A stretch of 36,564 nt of DNA from Alphaproteobacteria bacterium (lineage in GTDB: Bacteria > Pseudomonadota > Alphaproteobacteria > Rhizobiales > Devosiaceae), in the NCBI GenBank assembly GCA_018818925.1, contig JAHJQZ010000042.1:1-36564 (forward strand), given 5' to 3'. This document shows, in pieces, positions 17,183-25,220 of this stretch. The position numbers and the translations under genes are program-made. Position 1 is the stretch's first letter. Every line of letters starts with the position of its first letter. The notes below the pieces were generated by a model. It saw only the letters and a list, made by a program, of their open reading frames with translations, made no database searches and was not told the origin of the DNA.

Positions 17183-17203
17183 GCGTCAGCGCCCGCCGAC
17201 GGG

Positions 17204-17980
17204 CTAAACGAGTGCCTTGCCGACCACCTTGTCGAAACGGGTGTCGATGCAGGCGCTCAGATCGGTGGTGACGAACCTGCCATCGAGGAACAGGCTGAAC
17301 ACCGTGGCCGGACTGGGTGCCGCCTGAGCATCGCTCAGGGACTCGAGCTTGTGGACGGTCAGTTCGAGACCGCGATTGCGGCAGGCCTCGGGCAACATTT
17401 GCCCGACATAATAGTCGGTGAACGGACAGCGCGCCGAGTAGTAGACCGTCACGCCCTTTGCCATGTTACCGGGCGGATTGCGGGCGCTGTCGGCAAAGCG
17501 TGCCGGCATGGCGCCTGCACCGGCGTCGAGTTCGCGCGCGAGCAGGACGAAACCGCTGTCGATGGCGTCGACTTCGCGAAAACCCTGACGGCGCAGCCAG
17601 GCACCGTCGCTCATGAAATGCATCTTCTTGCGGCCGACCACCGAAACGACACCGGCTCGCCCCTGGGCATGAGCCTCGTCAAGGACATGGGCGAGCAGAG
17701 CCTTTCCGTTCCCCTCTCCCTTGAAGCGCCCGGAAACCCAGAAACAGCCCAAAACAAGCCAGTCCGGCGCGCGCACCGGCATGAAGGCGAACTCACCCGG
17801 CCCGTATTCGACAAAGACCTTGCCGCGCTCGTCGAGCCGATGGAAGCGAAAGCCGAGAGCGTGTTGATCGGTGAGCCAGGCCTTCTTGGCCGCGTAGCCG
17901 GCAGTGCATTTCGTGTCGGAGATGGCGCAACAGATGTGAGAACCGGCAATGCTTTGCGGATCGAGCGTGATGAATCCCAT
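17204..17980 (-). CDS. GNAT N-acetyltransferase-like protein with YoaP-type C-terminal domain
   Basis: A 258-residue two-part protein. The N-terminal half is an acetyltransferase fold: LVLGCFWVSGRFKGEGNGKA carries the acetyl-CoA loop (here GRFKGEGNGKALL), followed by VVSVVGRKKMHFMSDGAWLR. The C-terminal part (from about residue 170) reads VTVYYSARCPFTDYYVGQML and then ELTVHKLESLSDAQAAPSPA, which I associate with the YoaP-like domain; CPFTDYY resembles a thioredoxin-fold start with a single Cys. The substrate is unknown. SD AAGGGGG lies upstream of the ATG. Cys18 and Cys19 near the N-terminus are notable. Confidence 0.8.
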   Translation of the reverse strand: MGFITLDPQSIAGSHICCAISDTKCTAGYAAKKAWLTDQHALGFRFHRLDERGKVFVEYGPGEFAFMPVRAPDWLVLGCFWVSGRFKGEGNGKALLAHVLDEAHAQGRAGVVSVVGRKKMHFMSDGAWLRRQGFREVDAIDSGFVLLARELDAGAGAMPARFADSARNPPGNMAKGVTVYYSARCPFTDYYVGQMLPEACRNRGLELTVHKLESLSDAQAAPSPATVFSLFLDGRFVTTDLSACIDTRFDKVVGKALV

Positions 17981-18129
17981 GACAGGGCCCCCTTTTGCCT
18001 CGGCATGCGTGACACAGCCTGGCCACGTCGCGTTATGACGGAATCACACTTCACAGCCCAGACGGTCGAGTGTCGCGCGTTGTCTCATCGGCGAATCGAG
18101 AGACAGGACTTCAGCGTGTCCGAAACCGC

Positions 18130-18540
18130 CTAGAGATGTCGGACCTCGTCGGGCGCGTTCCACCAGTTGTCGTGCAGCCCGTCGTAATAAACTGTCGGTG
18201 CGGCGAGCAGGGTCTCGACGTCGAGATCGTCAAGGCTCGATACGCTGATGCTGACGCGCGGACCGTCGTTCCAGTCCTGCTTGTCCATCGTGCTGAAGAC
18301 CAGCACGCCGCAGCTCGGGCAGAGGTGAAGCAGCGAACCGCCGCCGGTTTTGATCTTCAGCACATGATCTTCGCCGGCCTCGAGATGAAAATCCTCGGGC
18401 ACGATCTGGGCGCTCCACCAGCGCCGCTTGCGGCAGGATGTGCAATTGCAGCGTCCGGTCGGCGTCGTCTCGAAATCGATCTCCGCCGAATAGCGCACCG
18501 CCTTGCAATAGCAGGAGCCGTGATAGGTCGTCTTGGCCAT
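18130..18540 (-). CDS. GFA-family (S-Mss4-like) zinc-binding protein
   Basis: A 136-residue protein of the glutathione-dependent formaldehyde-activating enzyme (GFA)/CENP-V-like family. Zinc-binding cysteines follow the family pattern: Cys10 and Cys12 in GSCYCKAVRY, Cys31/33/36 in GRCNCTSCRKRR, and Cys74/77 in LCPSCGVLVF. Most GFA-family proteins have no proven reaction, so the formaldehyde role should not be assumed. It is next to gshA (glutathione synthesis) on the same strand, with a 66-nt gap holding a hairpin; a glutathione link is suggestive only. Confidence 0.88.
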   Translation of the reverse strand: MAKTTYHGSCYCKAVRYSAEIDFETTPTGRCNCTSCRKRRWWSAQIVPEDFHLEAGEDHVLKIKTGGGSLLHLCPSCGVLVFSTMDKQDWNDGPRVSISVSSLDDLDVETLLAAPTVYYDGLHDNWWNAPDEVRHL

Positions 18541-18582
18541 GGGGCACTCCCGTGTTGAGTGCCTGAAGGCTATTTCTTCACC

Positions 18583-18599
18583 CTGCCAGTATCTGGCAG
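18583..18599. other. hairpin between gshA and the GFA-family gene
   Basis: CTGCCAG and CTGGCAG form a perfect 7-bp stem with a TAT loop, 8 nt past the gshA stop on the minus strand. There is no T-tract, so it may be a processing or weak termination signal. Confidence 0.4.
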
Positions 18600-18606
18600 T
18601 ACATGA

Positions 18607-19983
18607 CTAGTATGCCGCGTCGGTGAACACGCGTGAAATGTCGCCGCCCCAGGCGGTGTGGTAGAGGTCGAGCAGGCGGTCGGCGCGGGTCTTGCCGAGG
18701 CTCAATGTGTTTTCGAGCGGGCGCAGGAACACCGACTCGTCGGCGCCTTCCCAATTGGTGTTGTGGCGGGCGACAAGGCCGATGCGCGAGATGTTGACGA
18801 CTTCGCGGGCGATGTCGGCGACGGTGCGGTCGCGGAAGGGCGTCTTGAGCGCCATCCTCGGAACCGCGTCCCTGAGGGTCTGGCGCTCCTCTTCGGTCCA
18901 GTCCTTGACGAGGTCCCAGGCGGCGTCGAGCGCCGTCGTGTCGTAGAAGATGCCGGTCCACAAGGCCGGCAGGGCGCAGATTTCCTGCCAGGGGCTGCCA
19001 TCGGCGCCGCGCATTTCGAGGAAGGATTTGAGCCTCACTTCGGGGAAGATGGTCGACAAATGATCTTCCCAGTCGGCCCTTGTCGGCTTCTCGCCGGGAA
19101 GCTGCGGCAGTCTGCCATCGAGGAAGGCGCGGAAGCTCTCGCCGGCCACGTCGATATAGCGGCCCTCGCGCCGGACGAAATACATCGGCACGTCGAGGGC
19201 ATAGTCGACATAGCGCTCAAAGCTCATGCCGTCTTCGAAGGCGAAGGGCAGCATGCCGGTGCGATCCGGATCGGTGTCGCGCCAGATTTCCGAGCGGAAC
19301 GAGCGGTAACCGCTAGGCTTGCCATCGAGGAACGGCGAGTTGGCGAACAGCGCCGTCACGATCGGCTGCAGGGCGAGGCCGACGCGCAGCTTCTTGACCA
19401 TGTCCGCCTCGTCGCCGAAATCGAGATTGGCCTGCACCGTGCAGGAGCGGAACATCATCGAGGTGCCAAGACGCCCCTTTTTCTCCATATAGGGCTTCAT
19501 GATCGCATAGCGCGACTTCGGCATCATCGGCATGTCGGCAACGCTCCAGGTCGGGGCGACGCCGAGGCCGAGAAAGGCGATGCGCATCGGGTCGGCGATG
19601 CGCCGCAATATCTTCAGGTGGTCGTTGGTCTCGCGGCAGATGCGATGGATGGTCTCGAGTGGTGCGCCGCTGAGTTCGAGCTGGCCACCCGGTTCGAGCG
19701 AGACCGCGGCCTTGGTTTCCGAACACCTGAGGCCGATGACATTGTCGCCGTCGAGCACCGGTATCCAGTCCTCCTCGGCGACGATAGCCTCAAGGATCGC
19801 CCTTATGCCGCGCTCGCCCTCATAGGGCACCGGCTTGTTCTCGATGCGGTAGAAGACGAATTTTTCGTGCTCAGTGCCGATGCGCCAGTCGGATTTCGCC
19901 TTGGCGCCGTGCGACAGCGCCTCGATGAGGTCGGCGCGTGACTCGATCAACGGCGAGTCGCCGTCGTCAGTGGCCATGGACAT
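18607..19983 (-). CDS. gshA: glutamate--cysteine ligase
   Basis: First enzyme of glutathione synthesis, joining glutamate and cysteine with ATP. The 458-residue form starting at ATG 19983 has an excellent SD (AAGGAG, 7 nt). It belongs to the plant-like alphaproteobacterial class of the ligase: WRIGTEHEKFVFYRIENKPV early on, SLEPGGQLELSGAPLETIH for ATP/metal binding, and RSCTVQANLDFGDEADM in the middle, ending WGGDISRVFTDAAY. Longer open frames reaching 20232 run into antisense of rsmE and are not used. The order rsmE then gshA on the same strand suggests co-transcription. Confidence 0.96.
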   Translation of the reverse strand: MSMATDDGDSPLIESRADLIEALSHGAKAKSDWRIGTEHEKFVFYRIENKPVPYEGERGIRAILEAIVAEEDWIPVLDGDNVIGLRCSETKAAVSLEPGGQLELSGAPLETIHRICRETNDHLKILRRIADPMRIAFLGLGVAPTWSVADMPMMPKSRYAIMKPYMEKKGRLGTSMMFRSCTVQANLDFGDEADMVKKLRVGLALQPIVTALFANSPFLDGKPSGYRSFRSEIWRDTDPDRTGMLPFAFEDGMSFERYVDYALDVPMYFVRREGRYIDVAGESFRAFLDGRLPQLPGEKPTRADWEDHLSTIFPEVRLKSFLEMRGADGSPWQEICALPALWTGIFYDTTALDAAWDLVKDWTEEERQTLRDAVPRMALKTPFRDRTVADIAREVVNISRIGLVARHNTNWEGADESVFLRPLENTLSLGKTRADRLLDLYHTAWGGDISRVFTDAAY

Positions 19984-20071
19984 GGAAACGCTCCTTGAGA
20001 CGCGGGGGGACGATAAAAATGTGCGGGCCGGGGCGGCGACCATAGCGCCGGCCGGACGGAATGCAATGGCC

Positions 20072-20821
20072 TTATCGCCAATCGCCGATGATCGACTGCA
20101 TGACGGCCAGGGCGGCGACGGCAGCCGTATCGGCGCGCAGGATGCGCGGCCCGAGCGAGACCGGCAAGACGAAGCTTTGCCGCATGAGAAGCGCCCGTTC
20201 CTCGTCGTCGAAACCGCCTTCCGGACCGACAAGGAGACCGACCCGACGGTCGGCGAGGGCGCGCAGCGCCTCGACCGGCGAACCGGAAGGCGCCGCCTCG
20301 TCGGCCACGACCAGCACGCGGTCGCCCTCGGTTTCGGCCCAAAGGGCGATGAGCCTGTCGAGACCGATCTCGTCGCGGATTTCGGGCAGGGTCAGGACCT
20401 CGCATTGTTCCGCCGCTTCGAGCGCGTTGGCGCGCATACGTTCGCGCTTGATGCGGGAAACCTGGGTGCGGCGGGTGATGACCGGCTGGATGATGCCGAC
20501 CCCCATTTCGGTCGCCTTCTGCACGACATAGTCGAGGCGGGCGGTCTTCAATGGCGCAAAGCCGTACCAGAGGTCGGATTGCGATGTCTGTGCCGCGATG
20601 CATGCGACCGGCGCGAGGCGGACGAGCTTGCGGCTGGCTTCGACGATCTCGCAAAGCCAGGCGCCGTCGCGCCCGTTGAACAGGACCACCCGGTCCCCGG
20701 TGCCGCGCCGCAGCACCGAGACCAGATAGGTCACCTGATCGTGGCCGAGCGCCAGTTCCGCCCCCGCGCGGAGCGGATCGTCGACGAAAAGGCGCGGCAG
20801 GGTGGCGTGGGTGCGCGGCAT
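20072..20821 (-). CDS. rsmE: 16S rRNA (uracil-1498-N3)-methyltransferase
   Basis: SPOUT-class methyltransferase that methylates U1498 of 16S rRNA. From ATG 20821 the protein is 249 residues, starting MPRTHATLPRLFVDDPLRAG, the usual RsmE beginning; a TTG six codons upstream is less likely. An N-terminal PUA-like domain (HDQVTYLVSVLRRGTGDRVV) is followed by the trefoil-knot SAM site: VGLLVGPEGGFDDEERALL and SLGPRILRADTAAVAALAV at the C-terminus. It precedes gshA by 88 nt on the same strand and is divergent from ubiA. Confidence 0.95.
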   Translation of the reverse strand: MPRTHATLPRLFVDDPLRAGAELALGHDQVTYLVSVLRRGTGDRVVLFNGRDGAWLCEIVEASRKLVRLAPVACIAAQTSQSDLWYGFAPLKTARLDYVVQKATEMGVGIIQPVITRRTQVSRIKRERMRANALEAAEQCEVLTLPEIRDEIGLDRLIALWAETEGDRVLVVADEAAPSGSPVEALRALADRRVGLLVGPEGGFDDEERALLMRQSFVLPVSLGPRILRADTAAVAALAVMQSIIGDWR

Positions 20822-20901
20822 GGTTTGTTGACCTGGCAAAACGCGGGACTAGCGTTTTCGGGATAAGTGGTTATCGCTTTTCCGGTTCGAGTGAGAAGGA
20901 T

Positions 20902-20929
20902 CGGTGATCGTTCCCCGCGAATCGATCAC
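20902..20929. promoter_or_regulatory. inverted repeat between rsmE and ubiA
   Basis: GGTGATCG (20902-20909) and CGATCACC (20922-20929) form an 8-bp perfect inverted repeat with a 12-nt spacer in the divergent promoter region. It may be an operator or a hairpin; no regulator is suggested. Confidence 0.35.
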
Positions 20930-20954
20930 CCGACGAACGCGACAACTGAACAAC

Positions 20955-20998
20955 CTAGAGCATCCGATCTGGTTCAATCGGAGCGGATACGGCTCTAG
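20955..20998. repeat. palindromic element with CTAGAGC ends upstream of ubiA
   Basis: CTAGAGC at the left and GCTCTAG at the right enclose CCGATCTGGTTCAATCGG-type sequence, an imperfect 44-bp palindrome. It matches in style a short interspersed element frequent in rhizobial genomes, and ends 31 nt before the ubiA start. Confidence 0.75.
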
Positions 20999-21029
20999 TG
21001 TCCCCGGCATAGCGCAGAGGCACGACAGC

Positions 21030-21965
21030 ATGCAATCGCAACAGGACGGAACGGACCGCATCGCCGACGCCGGCACGGGCAATTGGGTGGACAGGTTCGC
21101 GCCCGAATTCGCAAAACCCTATGCGCGGCTGGCGCGCTGGGACCGGCCGATCGGCTTCTGGCTGTTGTTCTGGCCCTGTGCCATGTCGCTCGGGCTCGTC
21201 GCCGTGGCGCAACCGATGGTCGCCTACGACTTTGTGTCCTTCGCCCTGTTCCTGATCGGCGCCGTGGCCATGCGCGGCGCCGGATGCACGTTCAACGACA
21301 TCGTTGACCGCGACATCGACAGCAAGGTCGCCCGCACCCGCGAGCGCCCGCTCGCCAGCGGTCGGGTCAGCCTGGTTCAGGCGATCGCCTGGCTGGTTCT
21401 GCAATCGCTGGTTGGCCTTGTCGTTCTCGTCCAGTTCAACGGGTTCACCATCTGGCTCGGCATTGCCTCGCTGGCGCTCGTCGCCATCTACCCCTTCATG
21501 AAGCGCATCACCTGGTGGCCGCAGCTTTTCCTCGGCCTCGCCTTTTCCTGGGGGGCGCTGGTCGGCTGGTCGTCCGAATTCGGCGCACTGCACCTGCCGG
21601 CCTATCTCATGTATTTCGGCGCCATCCTGTGGACCATCGGCTACGACACGATCTATGCCCTGCAGGACGTCGAGGACGATGCGTTGATCGGGGTCAGGTC
21701 GACGGCACGCCTGTTCGGCACACAGGCGCGGGTGATGGTGGCGCTGTTCTATGCCAGCGCGCTGGCACTATGGATCTGGGCCGGCATGGCGGCTGAGGGC
21801 TGGACGATTTTCCTCCTCGCCAGCATCCCGACGGCGTTGATCCTTTTCTGGCAGGTCGTGACCCTTGATCCCGACGACCCGAAAAACTGCCTCGTCCGCT
21901 TCAAGGCCAACCACTATGTCGGCCTCACCTTCACGCTGGCGCTCTGGATTCAGGCGCAGTTTTAG
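21030..21965 (+). CDS. ubiA: 4-hydroxybenzoate polyprenyltransferase
   Basis: Membrane prenyltransferase of ubiquinone synthesis that attaches the polyprenyl tail to 4-hydroxybenzoate. From the ATG at 21030 (AGAGG upstream) it is 311 residues; a longer open frame to 20904 would read through the palindromic repeat. Both Asp-rich prenyl-diphosphate motifs are present: NDIVDRDIDSKVARTRERP and YDTIYALQDVEDDALIG. The N-terminal part YARLARWDRPIGFWLLFWPC is typical of bacterial UbiA. It supplies quinone to the respiratory chain that ends at the oxidase encoded at the left of the window. Confidence 0.97.
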   Translation: MQSQQDGTDRIADAGTGNWVDRFAPEFAKPYARLARWDRPIGFWLLFWPCAMSLGLVAVAQPMVAYDFVSFALFLIGAVAMRGAGCTFNDIVDRDIDSKVARTRERPLASGRVSLVQAIAWLVLQSLVGLVVLVQFNGFTIWLGIASLALVAIYPFMKRITWWPQLFLGLAFSWGALVGWSSEFGALHLPAYLMYFGAILWTIGYDTIYALQDVEDDALIGVRSTARLFGTQARVMVALFYASALALWIWAGMAAEGWTIFLLASIPTALILFWQVVTLDPDDPKNCLVRFKANHYVGLTFTLALWIQAQF

Positions 21966-22015
21966 TGCGAAAATAGGAGTGCTATTAGGGACGTTGTTTT
22001 TGGGGGGATATTGAA

Positions 22016-23074
22016 GTGACGTTCAAGGAAGAAGTTGACGATCTCGCGAAACGCGCAATAGCGGCGCAATCGGTCGCTCAAACCGAAGAGGCAACAAAAA
22101 ATGCTGTGATCCTGCCGTTCTTGCGCTGCCTTGGATTCGATGTCTTCGACCCGTCGCAAGTGATCCCCGAATACATCGCGGACATTGGGCTGAAAAAGGG
22201 AGAGAAGATCGACTACGCCGTGAAGATCGGCGACAAAATCGAGTATCTGGTTGAGTGCAAGGCGATCTCGACAAGCCTCCGAAACGCACAATTCAGTCAG
22301 CTTTTCAGATACTTCCACACGCTCGACGCGAAAATCGCTATCCTCACGAACGGACTGGAATTCTGGTTCTTTTCAGATATCGATGCGCCAAACCGCATGG
22401 ATGAAAACCCATTCTTCAGGTTCGATCTGCTGGCCTATGACGAGAGCGACCTTCACGAGCTTGAGCGGTTCCACAAGAAGCATTTCAACATTGCAGGTAT
22501 CCGGCAGGCGGCTTCGTCGCTCAAGTATCTCAAATCGGCAATGGCTTTTATCAAGAGCCAATGGGACAGTCCCGACGAAGCATTCGTTCGCATGGTCGCC
22601 AAGAGCTTCTATGAATCGCACGTGACGGCGTCCGTCGTCGAAAACCTCACACCGATAGTGAAACGCGCTTTCGACGACCTGTTCCGGCAACGGGTGCGTG
22701 CGCGAATAAACGTCGCACTTAACGAGGAAACCTCTTCCACTGATGCCGGCGACAGCGAGCAAACCGCCCAAGAGATCGAAACCACCGAGGAGGAGCTGCA
22801 GGGTTTCCTGATCGTTCGCGCTATCGCTGCGGAGGCTGCGCCAGTAGATCGAATCGCCGCTCGCGATGCGCGATCCTATTTTGCCGTCCTGTTCGACGAC
22901 AACAATCGCAAGCCAGTAGCTCGCCTTCACTTCAACGGGCGCACCAAGTTCGTCACGCTGTTCGACGCGGAAAAGAATGAAACAAGGCACGACATCGCTC
23001 GGCTTGAGGACATCTACAAGTGCGCGCCGCAAATCCGTGCCGTCGTGCGCCACTACGTGGACGCCGGCACATAG
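22016..23074 (+). CDS. HsdR-N-like (type I restriction R-subunit N-domain) stand-alone protein
   Basis: A 352-residue protein related to the N-terminal nuclease domain of type I restriction R subunits, without the helicase part. Residues 20-40 (VAQTEEATKNAVILPFLRCL) and 54-90 fit the fold: KKGEKIDYAVKIGDKIEYLV then ECKA, placing a PD-(D/E)xK-like site at Asp66, Glu80 and Lys82. The Glu-rich segment at 247-261 links to a C-terminal module ending with VARLHFNGRTKFVTLFDAEK. GTG start with GGGGGG upstream. Base use is less GC-rich than in its neighbours by eye, with AAA and GAT codons common, suggesting transfer. No methylase or specificity subunit is nearby. Defence is possible but unproven. Confidence 0.8.
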   Translation: MTFKEEVDDLAKRAIAAQSVAQTEEATKNAVILPFLRCLGFDVFDPSQVIPEYIADIGLKKGEKIDYAVKIGDKIEYLVECKAISTSLRNAQFSQLFRYFHTLDAKIAILTNGLEFWFFSDIDAPNRMDENPFFRFDLLAYDESDLHELERFHKKHFNIAGIRQAASSLKYLKSAMAFIKSQWDSPDEAFVRMVAKSFYESHVTASVVENLTPIVKRAFDDLFRQRVRARINVALNEETSSTDAGDSEQTAQEIETTEEELQGFLIVRAIAAEAAPVDRIAARDARSYFAVLFDDNNRKPVARLHFNGRTKFVTLFDAEKNETRHDIARLEDIYKCAPQIRAVVRHYVDAGT

Positions 23075-23136
23075 GCATCAGAAATAGTGGCTCGGATGCG
23101 GCGCAGTCTCAACACACTTTGGAATCAGGCGCCGTG

Positions 23137-25017
23137 CTAGCCCTCGCCCGGCAGCGTGATCGGTTCCACCGGCGTGCGTGAGCCGCCGAAGATGGCGATG
23201 CGCGTGTCGAGTTCGATGTGGAACTCCAGGCCGCGCGGATCGGAGAGCGGGCTCGAGACCAGAATGGGCGTTTCCTGCCGCGTCGAGGCGATGTCGAGCA
23301 GGTCGTCCGGGCCGGCCCAGCGCGGGGTGACGTATTTTTCGGCGGTGATCCAGTAGGTGCCGCCGGGCAGATCGTCGATCTCGAGAATGTAGACGCCATC
23401 CCGACCCGAGGTCACTTCACGCTTGACGCCGGTGCTGCCGACCTGGCGGGCGATGACCGTCACGCCCTCGATGCCCTTGTCGCGGTAATGGACGCGGCCG
23501 TAGATCGCGCCCTCGGTCTTGGGCGGCAGACGCACCTTGGCCGAAACGGAAATGTGCTGGCGGTCCCAGACCACCTGCATCGCGTCGGCCGCTTCCACCC
23601 AGACCTCGTCGGGTATGGAGACGGTCATCGAGCGCCAGGGTGCCGAACCGGTATCGAGCACGTAGCCGGGCGGGAAATCGGGCGGAACCAGTTTGCGCAC
23701 GCCGATGACGTAATAGCCCTCGGGCAGGTTCTCGAAGCGGTAACTGCCATCCGCGTTTGCCATGATCACGGCGATCGGTGCCCCGAGCGTGGTGCCGCGA
23801 TGCAGCTCGACCTCGGCGCTTTTCGGATCGAGCGCCGGATAGGGGTAGATCCCCGGCGAGTAGTCGAAGGTGACAAAGCCCGAAATCGAGCCGAGCGGCT
23901 GCTTGCCATAGACGCGAACCTTGCCGGCAAGGGTCCATTGACGCTCGCCGAGGGTCACGAGCACCTCGAAGGGGATTTCCTCGCCGTCCTTGGCCGACTC
24001 CCTCAGGAAGAACTTGCCGTCGCGCATTTCGAGCGAACCGGCAGGCAGGCTGCCCCATCTGAGGCTGGAATCGGGAACATAGACCCGCTGGGCCTCGTCG
24101 CCGACCACGGCCTGCACGAAGGGCAATTCGGCGAATTCGCCGGGAGACATGGCCAGAAGGCTCGGCAGCAAGATGACGTCGGTGACGCTGTCGGGATCGA
24201 TCTCGTCCGGCGGCGGGTCTTTGCCGTCGTCCTTGTCGTCGTCGGTCTTGCCGTCCTTGCCCGGATCGGCATCATCCGAGGGCGTGGCACCCGGATCGGC
24301 GGCACCGCCGTCGATATAGACCTTGTTCGTGGGCGGGAAATTCCAGCCATAGCGGCCGTTCTCGCCTTCGATGCGCATATGCAGGACCGGGTCGAAATAG
24401 CCGTCGTCCTTGAGGAAGAACTTGAACGTGCCGTGATTGGGGGCGTCGGTGCCGCAGAAATGCTCCGTGCCTTCCCAGGTGCCGTCGATCGAGCCCTCCT
24501 TGCTTTCCCAGACGCCGCTGAGGGTTGCTCGCAAGTTCAGGTCGGCGCCGCCGAGATGGATGTTCTGCTCGCAGACCGACTGGATCCACATCGTGCCGGT
24601 CACGACGTTGCCGTCGAAGGAGAGATCGAGCCTGGCCCGGCGTCCGTCCCCGGCGGCCTCGCCGTCATAGCGGAGCTCGAGGGAGGTGTCGTCGAGGGAG
24701 GTGCCGTCGAGGGTCGTAACGTCGGTCTCGAACGTCTGTTGCGGCTGTGGCGTCGATAAAGCCGGCTGCGACGGCTCGAAGCCGGGAAGCGTCGTGGCGG
24801 GAAAGGTCGTGACGGGTGGCGCCGGATTGTCGAAGGCGGGCAGGCCGGGCGAACCGGACCCGCCCTTGAGGATGTCGGTCAGGGCATCGGCGTTCTGCGC
24901 GATGGCGGCCGGCAGGCCAAAAAGAAAAATGGCGGCAAAGGCAAGGAGCAGGCCGGACAGCACACGACGGCCAACCGGACTTCCATCAAACGCCGCAATA
25001 CGCCTGCCGAAATGCAT
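23137..25017 (-). CDS. large secreted protein with carboxypeptidase-regulatory-like domains
   Basis: A 626-residue exported protein of unknown function. A signal sequence with a long basic N-region ends near AAIAQN (about residue 40). A Pro/Thr-rich segment (41-100) leads to a beta-rich domain (about 115-235) with Cys149 and Cys188. An Asp/Lys/Pro-rich linker follows (240-278). The C-terminal half holds repeated beta-sandwich modules of the carboxypeptidase-regulatory/CnaB type: GSISGFVTFD...ANADGSYRFENLPEGYYVIG (376-440) and GAIYGRVHYR...SGRDGVYILEIDDLPGGTYW (503-556). These modules commonly mediate binding or carbohydrate contact. SD GAGGCGG precedes the ATG. Adjacent to the nuclease-like gene; it may be part of the same insertion. 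Confidence 0.8.
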   Translation of the reverse strand: MHFGRRIAAFDGSPVGRRVLSGLLLAFAAIFLFGLPAAIAQNADALTDILKGGSGSPGLPAFDNPAPPVTTFPATTLPGFEPSQPALSTPQPQQTFETDVTTLDGTSLDDTSLELRYDGEAAGDGRRARLDLSFDGNVVTGTMWIQSVCEQNIHLGGADLNLRATLSGVWESKEGSIDGTWEGTEHFCGTDAPNHGTFKFFLKDDGYFDPVLHMRIEGENGRYGWNFPPTNKVYIDGGAADPGATPSDDADPGKDGKTDDDKDDGKDPPPDEIDPDSVTDVILLPSLLAMSPGEFAELPFVQAVVGDEAQRVYVPDSSLRWGSLPAGSLEMRDGKFFLRESAKDGEEIPFEVLVTLGERQWTLAGKVRVYGKQPLGSISGFVTFDYSPGIYPYPALDPKSAEVELHRGTTLGAPIAVIMANADGSYRFENLPEGYYVIGVRKLVPPDFPPGYVLDTGSAPWRSMTVSIPDEVWVEAADAMQVVWDRQHISVSAKVRLPPKTEGAIYGRVHYRDKGIEGVTVIARQVGSTGVKREVTSGRDGVYILEIDDLPGGTYWITAEKYVTPRWAGPDDLLDIASTRQETPILVSSPLSDPRGLEFHIELDTRIAIFGGSRTPVEPITLPGEG

Positions 25018-25039
25018 TTCCGCCTCGCGCGGGTCGGCT

Positions 25040-25061
25040 GGCTCGGGCTTTGGCCCGAGCC
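25040..25061. other. 5'-leader hairpin of the secreted-protein gene
   Basis: GGCTCGGGC and GCCCGAGCC pair perfectly over 9 bp around a TTTG loop (CAAA on the minus strand), 22-44 nt before the ATG at 25017. It might influence translation, or be the end of a longer upstream transcript. Confidence 0.4.
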
Positions 25062-25137
25062 TTGACGGACTATACAGAGCAGAGCGGCTGCAAGCATTTG
25101 ATGCAAATCAAGTGATCAGCCATCAATCCCGCCAGGC

Positions 25138-25166
25138 AAAACGGCCCGGGACGCAGCCGGGCCGTT
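25138..25166 (-). terminator. rho-independent terminator of the DUF6101-like gene
   Basis: On the minus strand AACGGCCCGG and CCGGGCCGTT form a 10-bp stem with a 7-nt loop, with TTTT overlapping its 3' end (AAAA at 25138-25141). It lies about 55 nt past the stop of the minus-strand gene at 25221. Confidence 0.85.
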
Positions 25167-25220
25167 CGCTGGAGGTCGAGAATTTGATCTCCTCGACGGG
25201 TGGATTCATGCGGAGGGCGC

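Noticed and set aside
17191-17204. GCCCG/CGGGC hairpin as terminator between the exporter permease and the GNAT gene
   Set aside because: Stem of only 5 bp with no T-tract on either strand.
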